A DNA stretch of 64,000 bases from VBDM01 sp035702665 (GTDB lineage: Bacteria > Pseudomonadota > Gammaproteobacteria > Burkholderiales > SG8-39): contig DASSQD010000047.1 in the NCBI GenBank assembly GCA_035702665.1, positions 23,866 to 87,865 on the forward strand, read 5' to 3'. A program made the translations under genes and the position numbers. Positions 8,030 to 15,836 of the stretch are shown here, piece by piece; positions within the stretch are counted from its first letter, which is position 1, and the number at the start of each line of letters is the position of its first letter. A model generated the notes under the pieces. The model saw only the letters and a program-made list of their open reading frames with translations. It was not told where the DNA came from and searched no databases.

Positions 8030-8476
8030 ATGCTATTCAGACACATCCTGATTCCCACCGACGGTTCGCACGTCGCGACGAAGGCGGTCAAGGCCGGGAT
8101 CGCTTTCGCGAAGGAGGTCGGCGCCAAAGTCACCGGCTACTGCGCCGTCGAGCCGATCTATTCGCAGATCTACGGCGAGGGCTACATGTTCGCCGGAAAT
8201 TCGATCGCGTCTCAGGAGAAGAAGGCCCGCCGGATCGCCGAACGGCACGTCGCCGCCGTCGGCAAGCTGGCCAAGGCGTCGGGCGTCCCCTTCCAGGGAC
8301 ACGTTTCCAAGGCGGAGTCGCCCTACCTCGGCATCATCGCCGCCGCCAGGCAAAAGCGCTGCGACGTGATCTTCATGGCCTCGAACAGCCGCCGGGGCAT
8401 CGCCCGTCTGGTCATGGGCAGCGTGACTCAGAAGGTGCTGACGCACACGCGGACTCCGGTGCTCGTCTACCGCTAG
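8030..8476 (+). CDS. Universal stress protein, UspA family
   Basis: The protein has 148 residues and one Usp domain. It begins MLFRHILIPTDGSH, the typical first strand with the nucleotide-contacting Asp. It ends with the ATP-binding type motif GSVTQKVLTHTRTPVLVYR (G-x9-[S/T] region MGSVTQKVLTH). AAAGGAG precedes the ATG at 8030, which is preferred over an upstream start at 8006 because it begins at the family's usual first residue. The perfect FNR box upstream suggests a role in survival under low oxygen, as known for many Usp proteins in proteobacteria. It is monocistronic: the next gene begins 68 bases later and is unrelated in function. Confidence 0.93.
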   Translation: MLFRHILIPTDGSHVATKAVKAGIAFAKEVGAKVTGYCAVEPIYSQIYGEGYMFAGNSIASQEKKARRIAERHVAAVGKLAKASGVPFQGHVSKAESPYLGIIAAARQKRCDVIFMASNSRRGIARLVMGSVTQKVLTHTRTPVLVYR

Positions 8477-8544
8477 AGGCAGCGCCCGCGCGGGGGCCAT
8501 CACCGTCGCCCGCGCTTGAAGTAACATGCGGGTCGGTTCCCGCC

Positions 8545-9498
8545 ATGACCAGGCTGCTCATTCTGCTGACCTTGCCGGAAAAAATCAGAATGCAGTACTA
8601 CAACGGCCTGCGCGACGCCTTCCCCGGGCTCGCGATCGACCTCGTCGACCATCACTCGAAGGTCGATCCCTTCATCGGCTCCGCCGACATCCTCCTCACC
8701 TTCGGCGCCCACATGGCCGACCACGTGCTCGAGAAGGGCGCGAGCCTCAGATGGATCCAGGCCCTGGGCACCGGCGTCGACGGCATCGTCGACCGGCCCG
8801 CTCTCCGCTCCGGCGTGCTCGTCACCAACATGCACGGCCTGCACGGCGACTCGGTGCCCGAAGCGGCGATCCTGCTGATGCTCGCCCTCGCGCGCGACCT
8901 GCCGCGCGCGATGCGCAACCGCAACGCGCGCAAGTGGGAGCGCTACCCCTCGCAGCTGCTTAAGGGGAAGACCGTGGGCATTTTCGGGGTGGGCGCGATC
9001 GCCAGGTCGCTCGCCCCGAAGTGCAAGTCGTTCGGCATGACGGTCGTCGGGATCAGCTCCGCGCCGCGAACCATGGAAGGCTTCGACCGTATGGTCCGCC
9101 GCGACGCGCTCGAGCAGGCTGCGCCGGATCTGGACTTCCTGGTGCTGCTCACGCCGTACACCGCCGAGACGCACGGGATCGTCGGCGCGAGGGTCCTCGC
9201 CGCGATGAAGCCCTCGGCGTTCCTCGTGAACCTCGCGCGCGGCGGCATCGTCGACGAGGACGCGCTGCTGCTCGCGCTGCGGGAAAGGCGGCTTGCGGGC
9301 GCGGCGCTCGACGTGTTCGCGCAGGAACCGCTGCCCGAAGACCACCCTTTCTGGAGCCTGGACAACGTCATCGTCACGCCGCACCTCGGCGGCTTCCACG
9401 ACCAGTACGCCGAGCAGGCGCTGCCGACGGTGGTGGAGAACTTCAGGAAGTTCCTCGCAGGAGACACGGCCGGCATGATCAACGTGGTAAAACGCTAG
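8545..9498 (+). CDS. D-2-hydroxyacid dehydrogenase (NAD(P)-dependent)
   Basis: The protein has 317 residues. A Rossmann nucleotide-binding domain holds the motif GIFGVGAIARS. The three catalytic residues of the family are visible: Arg in NLARGGIVDE, Glu in FAQEPLPEDHP, and His in VTPHLGGFHD. The reaction would be reversible oxidation of a D-2-hydroxyacid to a 2-oxoacid. The exact substrate is not given by these motifs. It is the first gene of a compact operon (M24 protein, TctC receptor, metallo-lipoprotein, cupin, CocE hydrolase), which suggests a role in using an imported organic acid or ester. The ATG at 8545 is chosen because no other in-frame ATG is near. Confidence 0.9.
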   Translation: MTRLLILLTLPEKIRMQYYNGLRDAFPGLAIDLVDHHSKVDPFIGSADILLTFGAHMADHVLEKGASLRWIQALGTGVDGIVDRPALRSGVLVTNMHGLHGDSVPEAAILLMLALARDLPRAMRNRNARKWERYPSQLLKGKTVGIFGVGAIARSLAPKCKSFGMTVVGISSAPRTMEGFDRMVRRDALEQAAPDLDFLVLLTPYTAETHGIVGARVLAAMKPSAFLVNLARGGIVDEDALLLALRERRLAGAALDVFAQEPLPEDHPFWSLDNVIVTPHLGGFHDQYAEQALPTVVENFRKFLAGDTAGMINVVKR

Positions 9499-9500
9499 AT

Positions 9501-10697
9501 ATGGCGACGAACGAGCGCATCAACCATCCGATCTCCACGCCCGAGCTCGAGCGCCGCTGGTCCGAGGCGCGCGCGGCGATGGCCGAGCACCGCATCGACG
9601 CGCTCGTCATGCAGTCGAACAACGACTGGATGGGCGGCTACGTCAAATGGTTCACCGACGTCCCGGCGACCAACGGCTACCCGGTCACGGTGATCTTTCC
9701 CAAGGACGAGCGCATGACCGTCATCGGCCAGGGGCCGATGGGCGTGGTGCGCGAGTTCGGCCCGCAGGACGACCCCGTGCGCCGCGGCACCGCGCGCTTC
9801 ATCGGCATGCCCTCGTACGCGTCCTGTCCGTATACGGCCGACTACGACGCCGGGCTGGCGGAGAAGGCGCTGGAGAAGTATTCGGGCGGGACGATCGGGC
9901 TCCTCGGGCGCGCGGCGATGTCCTTCGCGCTCGGCGACCACCTGCGGCGCAAGCTCGCGCGCGCGAAATTCACCGACGCCTCCGACTGGATCGACGGCAT
10001 CAAGGCGGTGAAGAGCCCCGAGGAGCTGGAACGAATCCGCAAGACCGCGCTGCTGCAGGACGCGGCGATGGAGGAGACCTTCGCCGCGATCGAGCCGGGC
10101 ATGCGCGAGCTGGAGGTCGCGGCGGTCGCCGAGCACGTCGGCCATCGGCACGGCAGCGAGCAGGGCCTGTTCCTCACGGGCTCGGGACCGGTCGGCACCG
10201 CCGCCGTGTTCGCCAACCGCTACCAGCAGAATCGGGTGCTGCGCGAGGGCGACCAGTTCACCATCCTCATCGAGAACAACGGGCCGGGCGGCTTCTACAC
10301 CGAGCTCGGCCGCACCTGCGTGCTCGGGCGCGCTTCGCAGGAGATGAAGGACGAGTTCGCCTTCGTGCTCGAGGCGCAGAAATTCACCCTGGCGCGCCTC
10401 GTGCCCGGGGCGAAAGCGAGCGAGATCTTCGCCGAGTACAACGACTTCATGAAGAAGAACAAGCGCCCCGAGGAGAAGCGCCTGCACTCCCACGGCCAGG
10501 GCTACGACATGGTCGAACGGCCGCTGGTGAGGCACGACGAAACGATGGTGATCGAGAAGAACATGAACATGGTGTGCCACCCGACCTACGTCACCCAGCG
10601 CACCTACAGCTGGTGCTGCGACAACTTCCTGATCGGCGAGAGCGGGGTCGCCGAAAGGCTGCACAAATTTCCGCAGAAAATCGTCGAACTAGGATAG
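9501..10697 (+). CDS. M24-fold (aminopeptidase P/creatinase-like) protein with altered metal site
   Basis: The protein has 398 residues. An N-terminal creatinase-type domain (about 1-165) is followed by a pita-bread M24 domain. Active peptidases of this fold bind two metals through Asp, Asp, His, Glu, Glu. Here the corresponding segments read ILIENNGPGGFYTELGRT (Glu/Asn and Glu for the two Asp), SHGQGYDMVERP (His kept), VIEKNMNM (Glu kept) and WCCDNFLIGESG (Cys where the last Glu is expected). It may therefore be a creatinase-like hydrolase or a non-peptidase rather than an Xaa-Pro aminopeptidase. It starts two bases after the dehydrogenase stop and lies 11 bases before a TctC gene. The residue alignment is mine, made by eye. 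Confidence 0.8.
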   Translation: MATNERINHPISTPELERRWSEARAAMAEHRIDALVMQSNNDWMGGYVKWFTDVPATNGYPVTVIFPKDERMTVIGQGPMGVVREFGPQDDPVRRGTARFIGMPSYASCPYTADYDAGLAEKALEKYSGGTIGLLGRAAMSFALGDHLRRKLARAKFTDASDWIDGIKAVKSPEELERIRKTALLQDAAMEETFAAIEPGMRELEVAAVAEHVGHRHGSEQGLFLTGSGPVGTAAVFANRYQQNRVLREGDQFTILIENNGPGGFYTELGRTCVLGRASQEMKDEFAFVLEAQKFTLARLVPGAKASEIFAEYNDFMKKNKRPEEKRLHSHGQGYDMVERPLVRHDETMVIEKNMNMVCHPTYVTQRTYSWCCDNFLIGESGVAERLHKFPQKIVELG

Positions 10698-10708
10698 AGG
10701 AGGAAAAA

Positions 10709-11677
10709 ATGAAAGCAATCGTGCGCGTCCTTGCCGCCGCGGTATCGTGCGCCGTCCTGGGGCACGCGGCCGCCCAGGAATTCCCGAACCGTCCGGTGCA
10801 CTGGATCCTGTCGCAGCCGCCGGGCTCCTCGCCCGACATCAGCGCGCGGCTCGTCGCCGACGGGCTTTCCAAAGCTTGGAACCAGCAGGTCGTCGTCGAC
10901 AACCGCCCCGGCGGGCAGAACGTGATCGGCGCGGTGGCCGCGGCGAAGTCTCCCGGCGACGGCTACAACTACTACTTCGCCACCACCGCGGCGCTCGTCA
11001 GCAATCCCCTCACCTTCAAGTCGCTGGCCTACAACCCCGAGCACGATTTCGTTCCGGTGGCGATGATCGGCAAATCGCCGATGGTGATCGCGGTGAACAA
11101 CGCGGTGCCGGCGAAGACGATCGCCGAGCTGGTCGCGCTCGACAAGAAGGATCCCGGCAAGCTCGCCGCCGCGAACGAGGGCACCAAGACCTTCGGCGGC
11201 ATGATGAGCCAGCTCCTGAACGTCGCAACGGGCATGCGCCTGCTGCAGGTGCCGTACAACGGCGTCGCGCCGGCGCTGCAGGACACCGTCGTCGGCCGGA
11301 CGCAGGTGGTGCTGGTGAGCTCGGCGGCCATGAGCCCCTACCTCAAGCGCGGCGACCTGCGCGCGATCGCAGTCACGGCCAGCAGGCGCGTCACCGGCCT
11401 CGAGAGCGTGCCTACGATGGCCGAGAGCTATCCGGGCTTCGAGTACGTCGGCTGGTTCGCGCTGGTCGCTCCCGCGGGCACACCCGAGAGCATCGTGCGC
11501 AAGGTCAACGCAGACGTCAACGCGGTGCTCGCCAAGGAAGACATCCAGAAGCGCCTGCTCGACCTGGGCGCGATCAACGAGGGGCCGGGGACGCCCGAGC
11601 AGCTCGCGCAATTCCTCAAGGACGAGCGCGTACGCTGGGCGAAGCTGGTGAAGGACATCAACCTGCAGCCCGAGTGA
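10709..11677 (+). CDS. TctC/Bug-type periplasmic substrate-binding protein (1)
   Basis: The protein has 322 residues and a signal peptide ending HAAAQ. The Bug fold is marked by FPNRPVHWILSQPPGSSPD near residue 25, VVVDNRPGGQNVIGAVAAAKSPGDGY near 60-85, and VPYNGVAPALQD, followed by VPTMAESYPGFE. Such receptors bind carboxylates or similar small acids for tripartite tricarboxylate transporters. No TctA or TctB gene is nearby, so it is an orphan receptor, as is common in Burkholderiales. AGAGGAGG gives a strong ribosome-binding site. The gene sits in the middle of the hydroxyacid dehydrogenase-CocE operon and overlaps the next gene by four bases. Confidence 0.93.
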   Translation: MKAIVRVLAAAVSCAVLGHAAAQEFPNRPVHWILSQPPGSSPDISARLVADGLSKAWNQQVVVDNRPGGQNVIGAVAAAKSPGDGYNYYFATTAALVSNPLTFKSLAYNPEHDFVPVAMIGKSPMVIAVNNAVPAKTIAELVALDKKDPGKLAAANEGTKTFGGMMSQLLNVATGMRLLQVPYNGVAPALQDTVVGRTQVVLVSSAAMSPYLKRGDLRAIAVTASRRVTGLESVPTMAESYPGFEYVGWFALVAPAGTPESIVRKVNADVNAVLAKEDIQKRLLDLGAINEGPGTPEQLAQFLKDERVRWAKLVKDINLQPE

Positions 11678-12675
11678 CGCGACCGCCGCGCGCCCGGCTG
11701 GCCGGACCGGTTGTCGCGGCAGCGCTGCTCCTCGCCGCCTCGTCGTGCGCGCACCGGGCGACACCGCGGCCCGGAGATACGGTGACGCTCCGGGTCGCCC
11801 ACGTCGTCAATCCGCACCTTCCGCGCATGAATCCCGGGCAGATCGGCGCCATGCTCAGGGCGGCGCGGCGCGGCGCATTGGAGAACTTCGGCGTGAACGT
11901 GGAATTCACGGAACCCGAGGAGCTGTCGCTGAAGGATTTGTTCGACCGCGCCACGCCGAGGCAGAGGCGCGAATGGAACGGGCTCAGCTACGACTTCAAG
12001 AACGGCAAAGGGGACCGGACGCGGCTCGTCCGGGGATACGCCGCGGCGCTGCGCAGCGACGAAAACAGCCTCGACGGTCTGATCGCCTACGCGCAGCCGT
12101 ATCTCCTCGCCCCCGTGCGCGAGCGCACCTACCAGGGACTCGCGGAGGCGGTGACCGCGACGCTCGTCGCGCGCCTGGAGGAGCTCAAGTCCCAGAGGCT
12201 TCCCGACGGGAGCGGGCTGATCGACGGCTCGCCCGACAACGAAGTCCTCTACTGGGTGTTCATCGGCAAGCTCTCGTTTCCGTACGACGTCGTCATCACC
12301 AATCAGCTGATCGCGAGCGCGGAGTATGTCGGGTCCTCGGTGCACACCGCGATCCGCGGCGGCATCACCAACGGCATCACCACGAGCAACCCGTCCTCGC
12401 CGTACGGGACGACGGCGATCGTGAGCACCTATCCCCTGATCGGCGAGGACGGCGCGGTGCGAAGCTTGAGGGGCGGCGAGAGCTATTCGGAGGCGGACAG
12501 CGCCCGGTTCGCAGGATTCCTGCTGGTCCACGAGATCGGCCACCAGCTCTTCGATTTCGGGCACCCTTACGGCAGACGGATGTGCGTGATGGATCCGCCC
12601 GAGCTGCTCCGCTTCCGGGATTGGGTGGGGCAGCTGTCGTCCAAGGACTGTCCGGCTCGGGCGATGAAGCCATGA
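11674..12675 (+). CDS. Putative zinc metallopeptidase lipoprotein
   Basis: The protein has 333 residues. The GTG start overlaps the TctC stop (GTGA). Residues 1-25 form a lipoprotein signal with AASSC (Cys25), so the protein is likely anchored in the envelope. The zinc motif HEIGH is at residues 286-290. A further histidine is at 297 (FGHP), and MCVMD follows at 303-307, reminiscent of the Cys and Met-turn of archaemetzincin-like proteases. The rest of the sequence matches no family I recognise. It precedes a cupin gene with an ATGA overlap. A peptidase role is inferred from the motif alone; the substrate is unknown. Confidence 0.72.
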   Translation: MTRPPRARLAGPVVAAALLLAASSCAHRATPRPGDTVTLRVAHVVNPHLPRMNPGQIGAMLRAARRGALENFGVNVEFTEPEELSLKDLFDRATPRQRREWNGLSYDFKNGKGDRTRLVRGYAAALRSDENSLDGLIAYAQPYLLAPVRERTYQGLAEAVTATLVARLEELKSQRLPDGSGLIDGSPDNEVLYWVFIGKLSFPYDVVITNQLIASAEYVGSSVHTAIRGGITNGITTSNPSSPYGTTAIVSTYPLIGEDGAVRSLRGGESYSEADSARFAGFLLVHEIGHQLFDFGHPYGRRMCVMDPPELLRFRDWVGQLSSKDCPARAMKP

Positions 12676-13196
12676 CCCGGAGAGTCGTCACCGGACACGA
12701 CGCGAGCGGCCGCGCCGTGGTGCTTTTCGACGGCGAATCGCCGCACCGCTTCGTCCTCGAGAAAGCCGGAGGCCTCGAACTCACCGAAATCTGGGAGACG
12801 CGCTCCTCGCCCGCCGACAATTCCGGCGCGGGTGACGCCGGCGACCACGAGCGGCGCATCGAGCCGGTCGGCGGCGGCAGCGTATTCCGCATCATCGTCT
12901 ACCCTCCCGACAGCGCGCGGCTGAGGACGCTCGATCCCGATCGTTTCTTCCACGCGATGGGCGCGCAGGCGGCGAGCGCCGCCACGCGCAGGCACCCGGG
13001 CATGCACAAGACCGACACCGTCGACTACTGCGTGGTGCTCTCCGGGGAGATCTGGGCGGTGCTCGATGAAGGCGAGGTACTGCTGCGCGCGGGCGACGTG
13101 CTGGTGCAGCGCGGCACGAACCACGCCTGGAGCAACCGCACTGAGAAGCCGTGCGCGATTGCGTTCGTACTGATCGCCGCGAGACCCGCGCCATGA
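12672..13196 (+). CDS. Cupin-domain protein (paralogue 1)
   Basis: The protein has 174 residues with a C-terminal cupin_2 barrel: VDYCVVLSGEIWAVLDEGEV, then AGDVLVQRGTNHAWSNR near residues 140-157. The metal motif is partial, with histidine in MHKTDT and in TNHAW. The protein shares the unusual opening RRVVTGHDASG and the AGDVLVQRGT segment with the cupin at 31234-31752, so the two are paralogues. It is tied by four-base overlaps to the metallo-lipoprotein and the CocE hydrolase. Such cupins often act as small dioxygenases, isomerases or ligand sensors in aromatic-acid pathways. The specific role here is unknown. Confidence 0.85.
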   Translation: MTRRVVTGHDASGRAVVLFDGESPHRFVLEKAGGLELTEIWETRSSPADNSGAGDAGDHERRIEPVGGGSVFRIIVYPPDSARLRTLDPDRFFHAMGAQAASAATRRHPGMHKTDTVDYCVVLSGEIWAVLDEGEVLLRAGDVLVQRGTNHAWSNRTEKPCAIAFVLIAARPAP

Positions 13197-14893
13197 AGCG
13201 CCGGATGATCCTCGACAAGGACGTCGCCGTGCCCATGCGCGACGGCGCGGTGCTGCGCGCGAACGTCTTCCGCCCCGACACGCCGGGAACGTTTCCGGTG
13301 CTGATGACGCTCGGGCCCTACGGCAAGGACGTGCACCTGTCGCAGTTCATGCCCGAGGCCTGGGAAGCGCTGCAACGGCGGCACCCCGAGATTCTCAGGA
13401 CCTCGTCGTGCAAATATCTCGTATTCGAGACGCCCGACCCGGAGATGTGGATACCGCACGGCTACGCCGTCGTGAAGGTCGATTCGCGCGGCTCGGGCAA
13501 GTCGCCGGGCCGGCTCGACGTGAACTCGCCCGCCGAGTTCCGGGATTTCTACGATGCGATCGAATGGGCGGCAGCCCGGCCTTGGTCGAGCGGCAAGGTC
13601 GGGCTGCTCGGCATCTCTTACTACGCCGCCGGGCAATGGATGATCGCGGCGGAACGCCCGCCGCACCTCGCCGCGATGCTCCCCTGGCAGGGAACGTACG
13701 ACTTCTACCGCGACCGCACGCGCCAGGGCGGGATCCTCGGCGCGGGCTTCCTGCAACGCTGGTGGAACCGCAGCGTGCTGCGCAACCAGCACGGCAACCC
13801 CGACACCCCGCTCCTCGACATCGACACCGGCCTGCGCAACACCGGCCCCGAAAGCCTGTCACCGGAACAGCTCGCGGCAAACCGCGAGGACTACATCGGA
13901 AACCTGCTCGCGCGCCCGCTGAGCGGACCCTGGTACGAGGAGCGCAGCGCGAAGCTCGACCGCATCACGATCCCGGCGCTCGTCGTCGCCAACTGGGGCG
14001 GGCTCGGCCTGCACCTGCGCGGCACGATCCTGGGGTACCTCGGCATCGCCTCGCGCGAGAAATGGCTGAAGGTCCAGTCGGGGTCCTACTTCTTCACCTT
14101 CCTGCTACCGCAGAACGTCGCGCTGCAGCGAAGATTCTTCGACCGCTATCTCAAGGGCGTCGAGAACGGCTGGGAGAAGGAACCAAGAGTTGAGGTCGAA
14201 GTACGGGCGGTCAACGACACGGTGAAGCGCACGGTGCGCGACGCGCACTGGCCGCTCTCCGGAACGAAGTGGACGCGGCTGTATCTCGATGCGTCCAGCC
14301 TCGCCCTCACCTCTTGCGCTCCGCCCAAGCCAGCCAGCACGAGCTATGCCGCCATTGGCGAAGGCGTGACCTTCAGCACCGCACCGCTCGAGCGGACGCT
14401 CGAATTCGCCGGACCGATCAAGGCGAAGCTCTTCGTATCGTCCGCCACCGACGACATGGACGTCTTCGCGACACTGCGCGCCTTCGATCCGGCGGGGAAG
14501 GAAGCCACCTTCTTCTCGGCCGTCGAGCCGAAGGCGCCAATCTCGCAAGGCTGGCTGCGCGTATCGCAGCGCAAGCTCGACCCGAAGCGCTCGACCGATT
14601 GGCAGCCCTGGCACACGCACGATGAAGCGCAGAAGTTCAAGCCCGGCGAGGTCGTCGAGGTCGACCTCGAGATCTGGCCGGGAAGCGCGTCGCTCCCCGC
14701 CGGCTGGCGGCTCGCGCTCACCCTCCAGGGCAAGGATTTCGAGCGGCCGGGCGAGACCGGCCCGCAGCGAGGGTCGGGCTGGTTCCTGCACGACGACCCG
14801 CGCGACCGGCCGCCCGCGAGCTTCGGCGGCACGCATACGGTATACAGTGGCGGCGGGCACGAGGCCTACCTGCTCCTGCCGGAGAGCCTGTGA
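13193..14893 (+). CDS. CocE/NonD family alpha/beta hydrolase (paralogue 1)
   Basis: The protein has 566 residues. The N-terminal alpha/beta hydrolase (X-Pro dipeptidyl-peptidase S15 type) has a nucleophile Ser142 in GLLGISYYA. VDSRGSGKSPG near residue 96 is also typical of the family. The C-terminal third is the jelly-roll domain of the CocE/X-Pro peptidase family. There is no signal peptide. The family hydrolyses esters or amides of acyl groups, as cocaine esterase does; the substrate here is unknown. The start overlaps the cupin stop (ATGA). A second copy with the same layout lies at 55772-57481. Confidence 0.9.
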   Translation: MKRRMILDKDVAVPMRDGAVLRANVFRPDTPGTFPVLMTLGPYGKDVHLSQFMPEAWEALQRRHPEILRTSSCKYLVFETPDPEMWIPHGYAVVKVDSRGSGKSPGRLDVNSPAEFRDFYDAIEWAAARPWSSGKVGLLGISYYAAGQWMIAAERPPHLAAMLPWQGTYDFYRDRTRQGGILGAGFLQRWWNRSVLRNQHGNPDTPLLDIDTGLRNTGPESLSPEQLAANREDYIGNLLARPLSGPWYEERSAKLDRITIPALVVANWGGLGLHLRGTILGYLGIASREKWLKVQSGSYFFTFLLPQNVALQRRFFDRYLKGVENGWEKEPRVEVEVRAVNDTVKRTVRDAHWPLSGTKWTRLYLDASSLALTSCAPPKPASTSYAAIGEGVTFSTAPLERTLEFAGPIKAKLFVSSATDDMDVFATLRAFDPAGKEATFFSAVEPKAPISQGWLRVSQRKLDPKRSTDWQPWHTHDEAQKFKPGEVVEVDLEIWPGSASLPAGWRLALTLQGKDFERPGETGPQRGSGWFLHDDPRDRPPASFGGTHTVYSGGGHEAYLLLPESL

Positions 14894-15285
14894 AGAAACT
14901 AGCCCATCTACTTCAATGCTTATTGATGGGCATCACGGTTAGTTCATGTGCAGCGCGTTTCGCAACTCTTCGCCTTGTGGGGACCAACGAGATCGATTCA
15001 ACTCTTGAAAAGGGTCAGCAAGTCGTGGGCGAGGCCTGTGGCTATTCAATTGTGTATGTTCCGGTTCGTGCTGCCAGTGTGGAGAAGGCGATTGAAAACG
15101 CACTTCAGAAAGAGAACGGCGACCTTCTCTTGGATGTCCGCGCTACCCAGACGTTTTGGGGGATTCCCTTGGTCTTTCCCGCCTTGTATCTCAATGAGTG
15201 TTACCAAGTAAGCGGTACGGTCGCGTACGTCAAACCGAAGACGGATCGACCCTCCTCCCTTGAAAACAAAGACAGCCAGAAGTAG
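14890..15285 (+). CDS. Small lipoprotein of unknown function (tandem pair, copy 1)
   Basis: The protein has 131 residues. The GTG start overlaps the CocE stop. A lipoprotein signal ends in VSSC (Cys20). A conserved core follows: VVGEACGYSI, then a helix KAIENALQKENGDLLLDV, then NECYQVSGTVAYV. The same core recurs in the next gene (GEACRSRIF, EAIEDALRKGNGDFL, RECWFAEGTIL), so the two are tandem paralogues. There is a loose resemblance to TRL-like lipoproteins, not enough to name it. Base composition is near 50% G+C by eye (one 60-base line counts 48%), far below the neighbours, which points to separate origin. Confidence 0.7.
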   Translation: MKKLAHLLQCLLMGITVSSCAARFATLRLVGTNEIDSTLEKGQQVVGEACGYSIVYVPVRAASVEKAIENALQKENGDLLLDVRATQTFWGIPLVFPALYLNECYQVSGTVAYVKPKTDRPSSLENKDSQK

Positions 15286-15757
15286 ATGGCTGATCAGGAC
15301 GGCTTCGGCACTGATGTGTTGTCTTCTTACATCGTGCTTCGGCAGCTACAACTACGGATTGATTGGAGTCGCGACTACGAGAAACATCGAACTCTCAGGG
15401 GAAACGGGCGCCCGAGTGCGTGGTGAAGCCTGCCGCTCCAGGATCTTTGTCGTTCCGACCGGGCTCATTACCATTAGAGAAGCTATCGAAGATGCCTTGA
15501 GAAAAGGCAATGGAGATTTCCTTCGTGATGCGGTCATAGAATTTGAAGACTTGGGGATCCCTTTCGTGTACGAACGAGAGTGCTGGTTTGCTGAAGGGAC
15601 AATTCTCAAGCTTCAACACCCCGAGGCGGTGGGACCTAGCGCGGCGACGCCTCAAAGAACCGATACACAGCGTGATACCCCCGCACCTGGTGAGGATGTG
15701 GTCAACTGCTTTTCGGGCGGAGAGCGAAGGTGGGTACGCAGTTCGAAATGCGACTAG
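15260..15757 (+). CDS. Small lipoprotein of unknown function (tandem pair, copy 2)
   Basis: The protein has 165 residues. It begins at a TTG inside the end of the previous gene (26-base overlap) and has the lipobox LLTSC (Cys26). The core GEACRSRIF, AIEDALRKGNGDFL and RECWFAEGTI repeats that of copy 1. It is followed by a polar tail with two more cysteines (VVNCFSGG and a final KCD). The TTG start is chosen because it gives a normal n-region before the hydrophobic stretch. The low-GC composition is shared with copy 1. Function is unknown. Confidence 0.65.
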   Translation: MKTKTARSRWLIRTASALMCCLLTSCFGSYNYGLIGVATTRNIELSGETGARVRGEACRSRIFVVPTGLITIREAIEDALRKGNGDFLRDAVIEFEDLGIPFVYERECWFAEGTILKLQHPEAVGPSAATPQRTDTQRDTPAPGEDVVNCFSGGERRWVRSSKCD

Positions 15758-15836
15758 TAGGAGCAAGCATTGCTACCTAACCCCACTTGGAGCATGTGGG
15801 CGTTGAACGCCCTATGTCCATGAAGCAGGAGAACCC

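Noticed and set aside
14890..15757. An insertion sequence or integron cassette
   Set aside because: The composition is foreign, but I see no transposase, integrase, inverted terminal repeats or target duplication.
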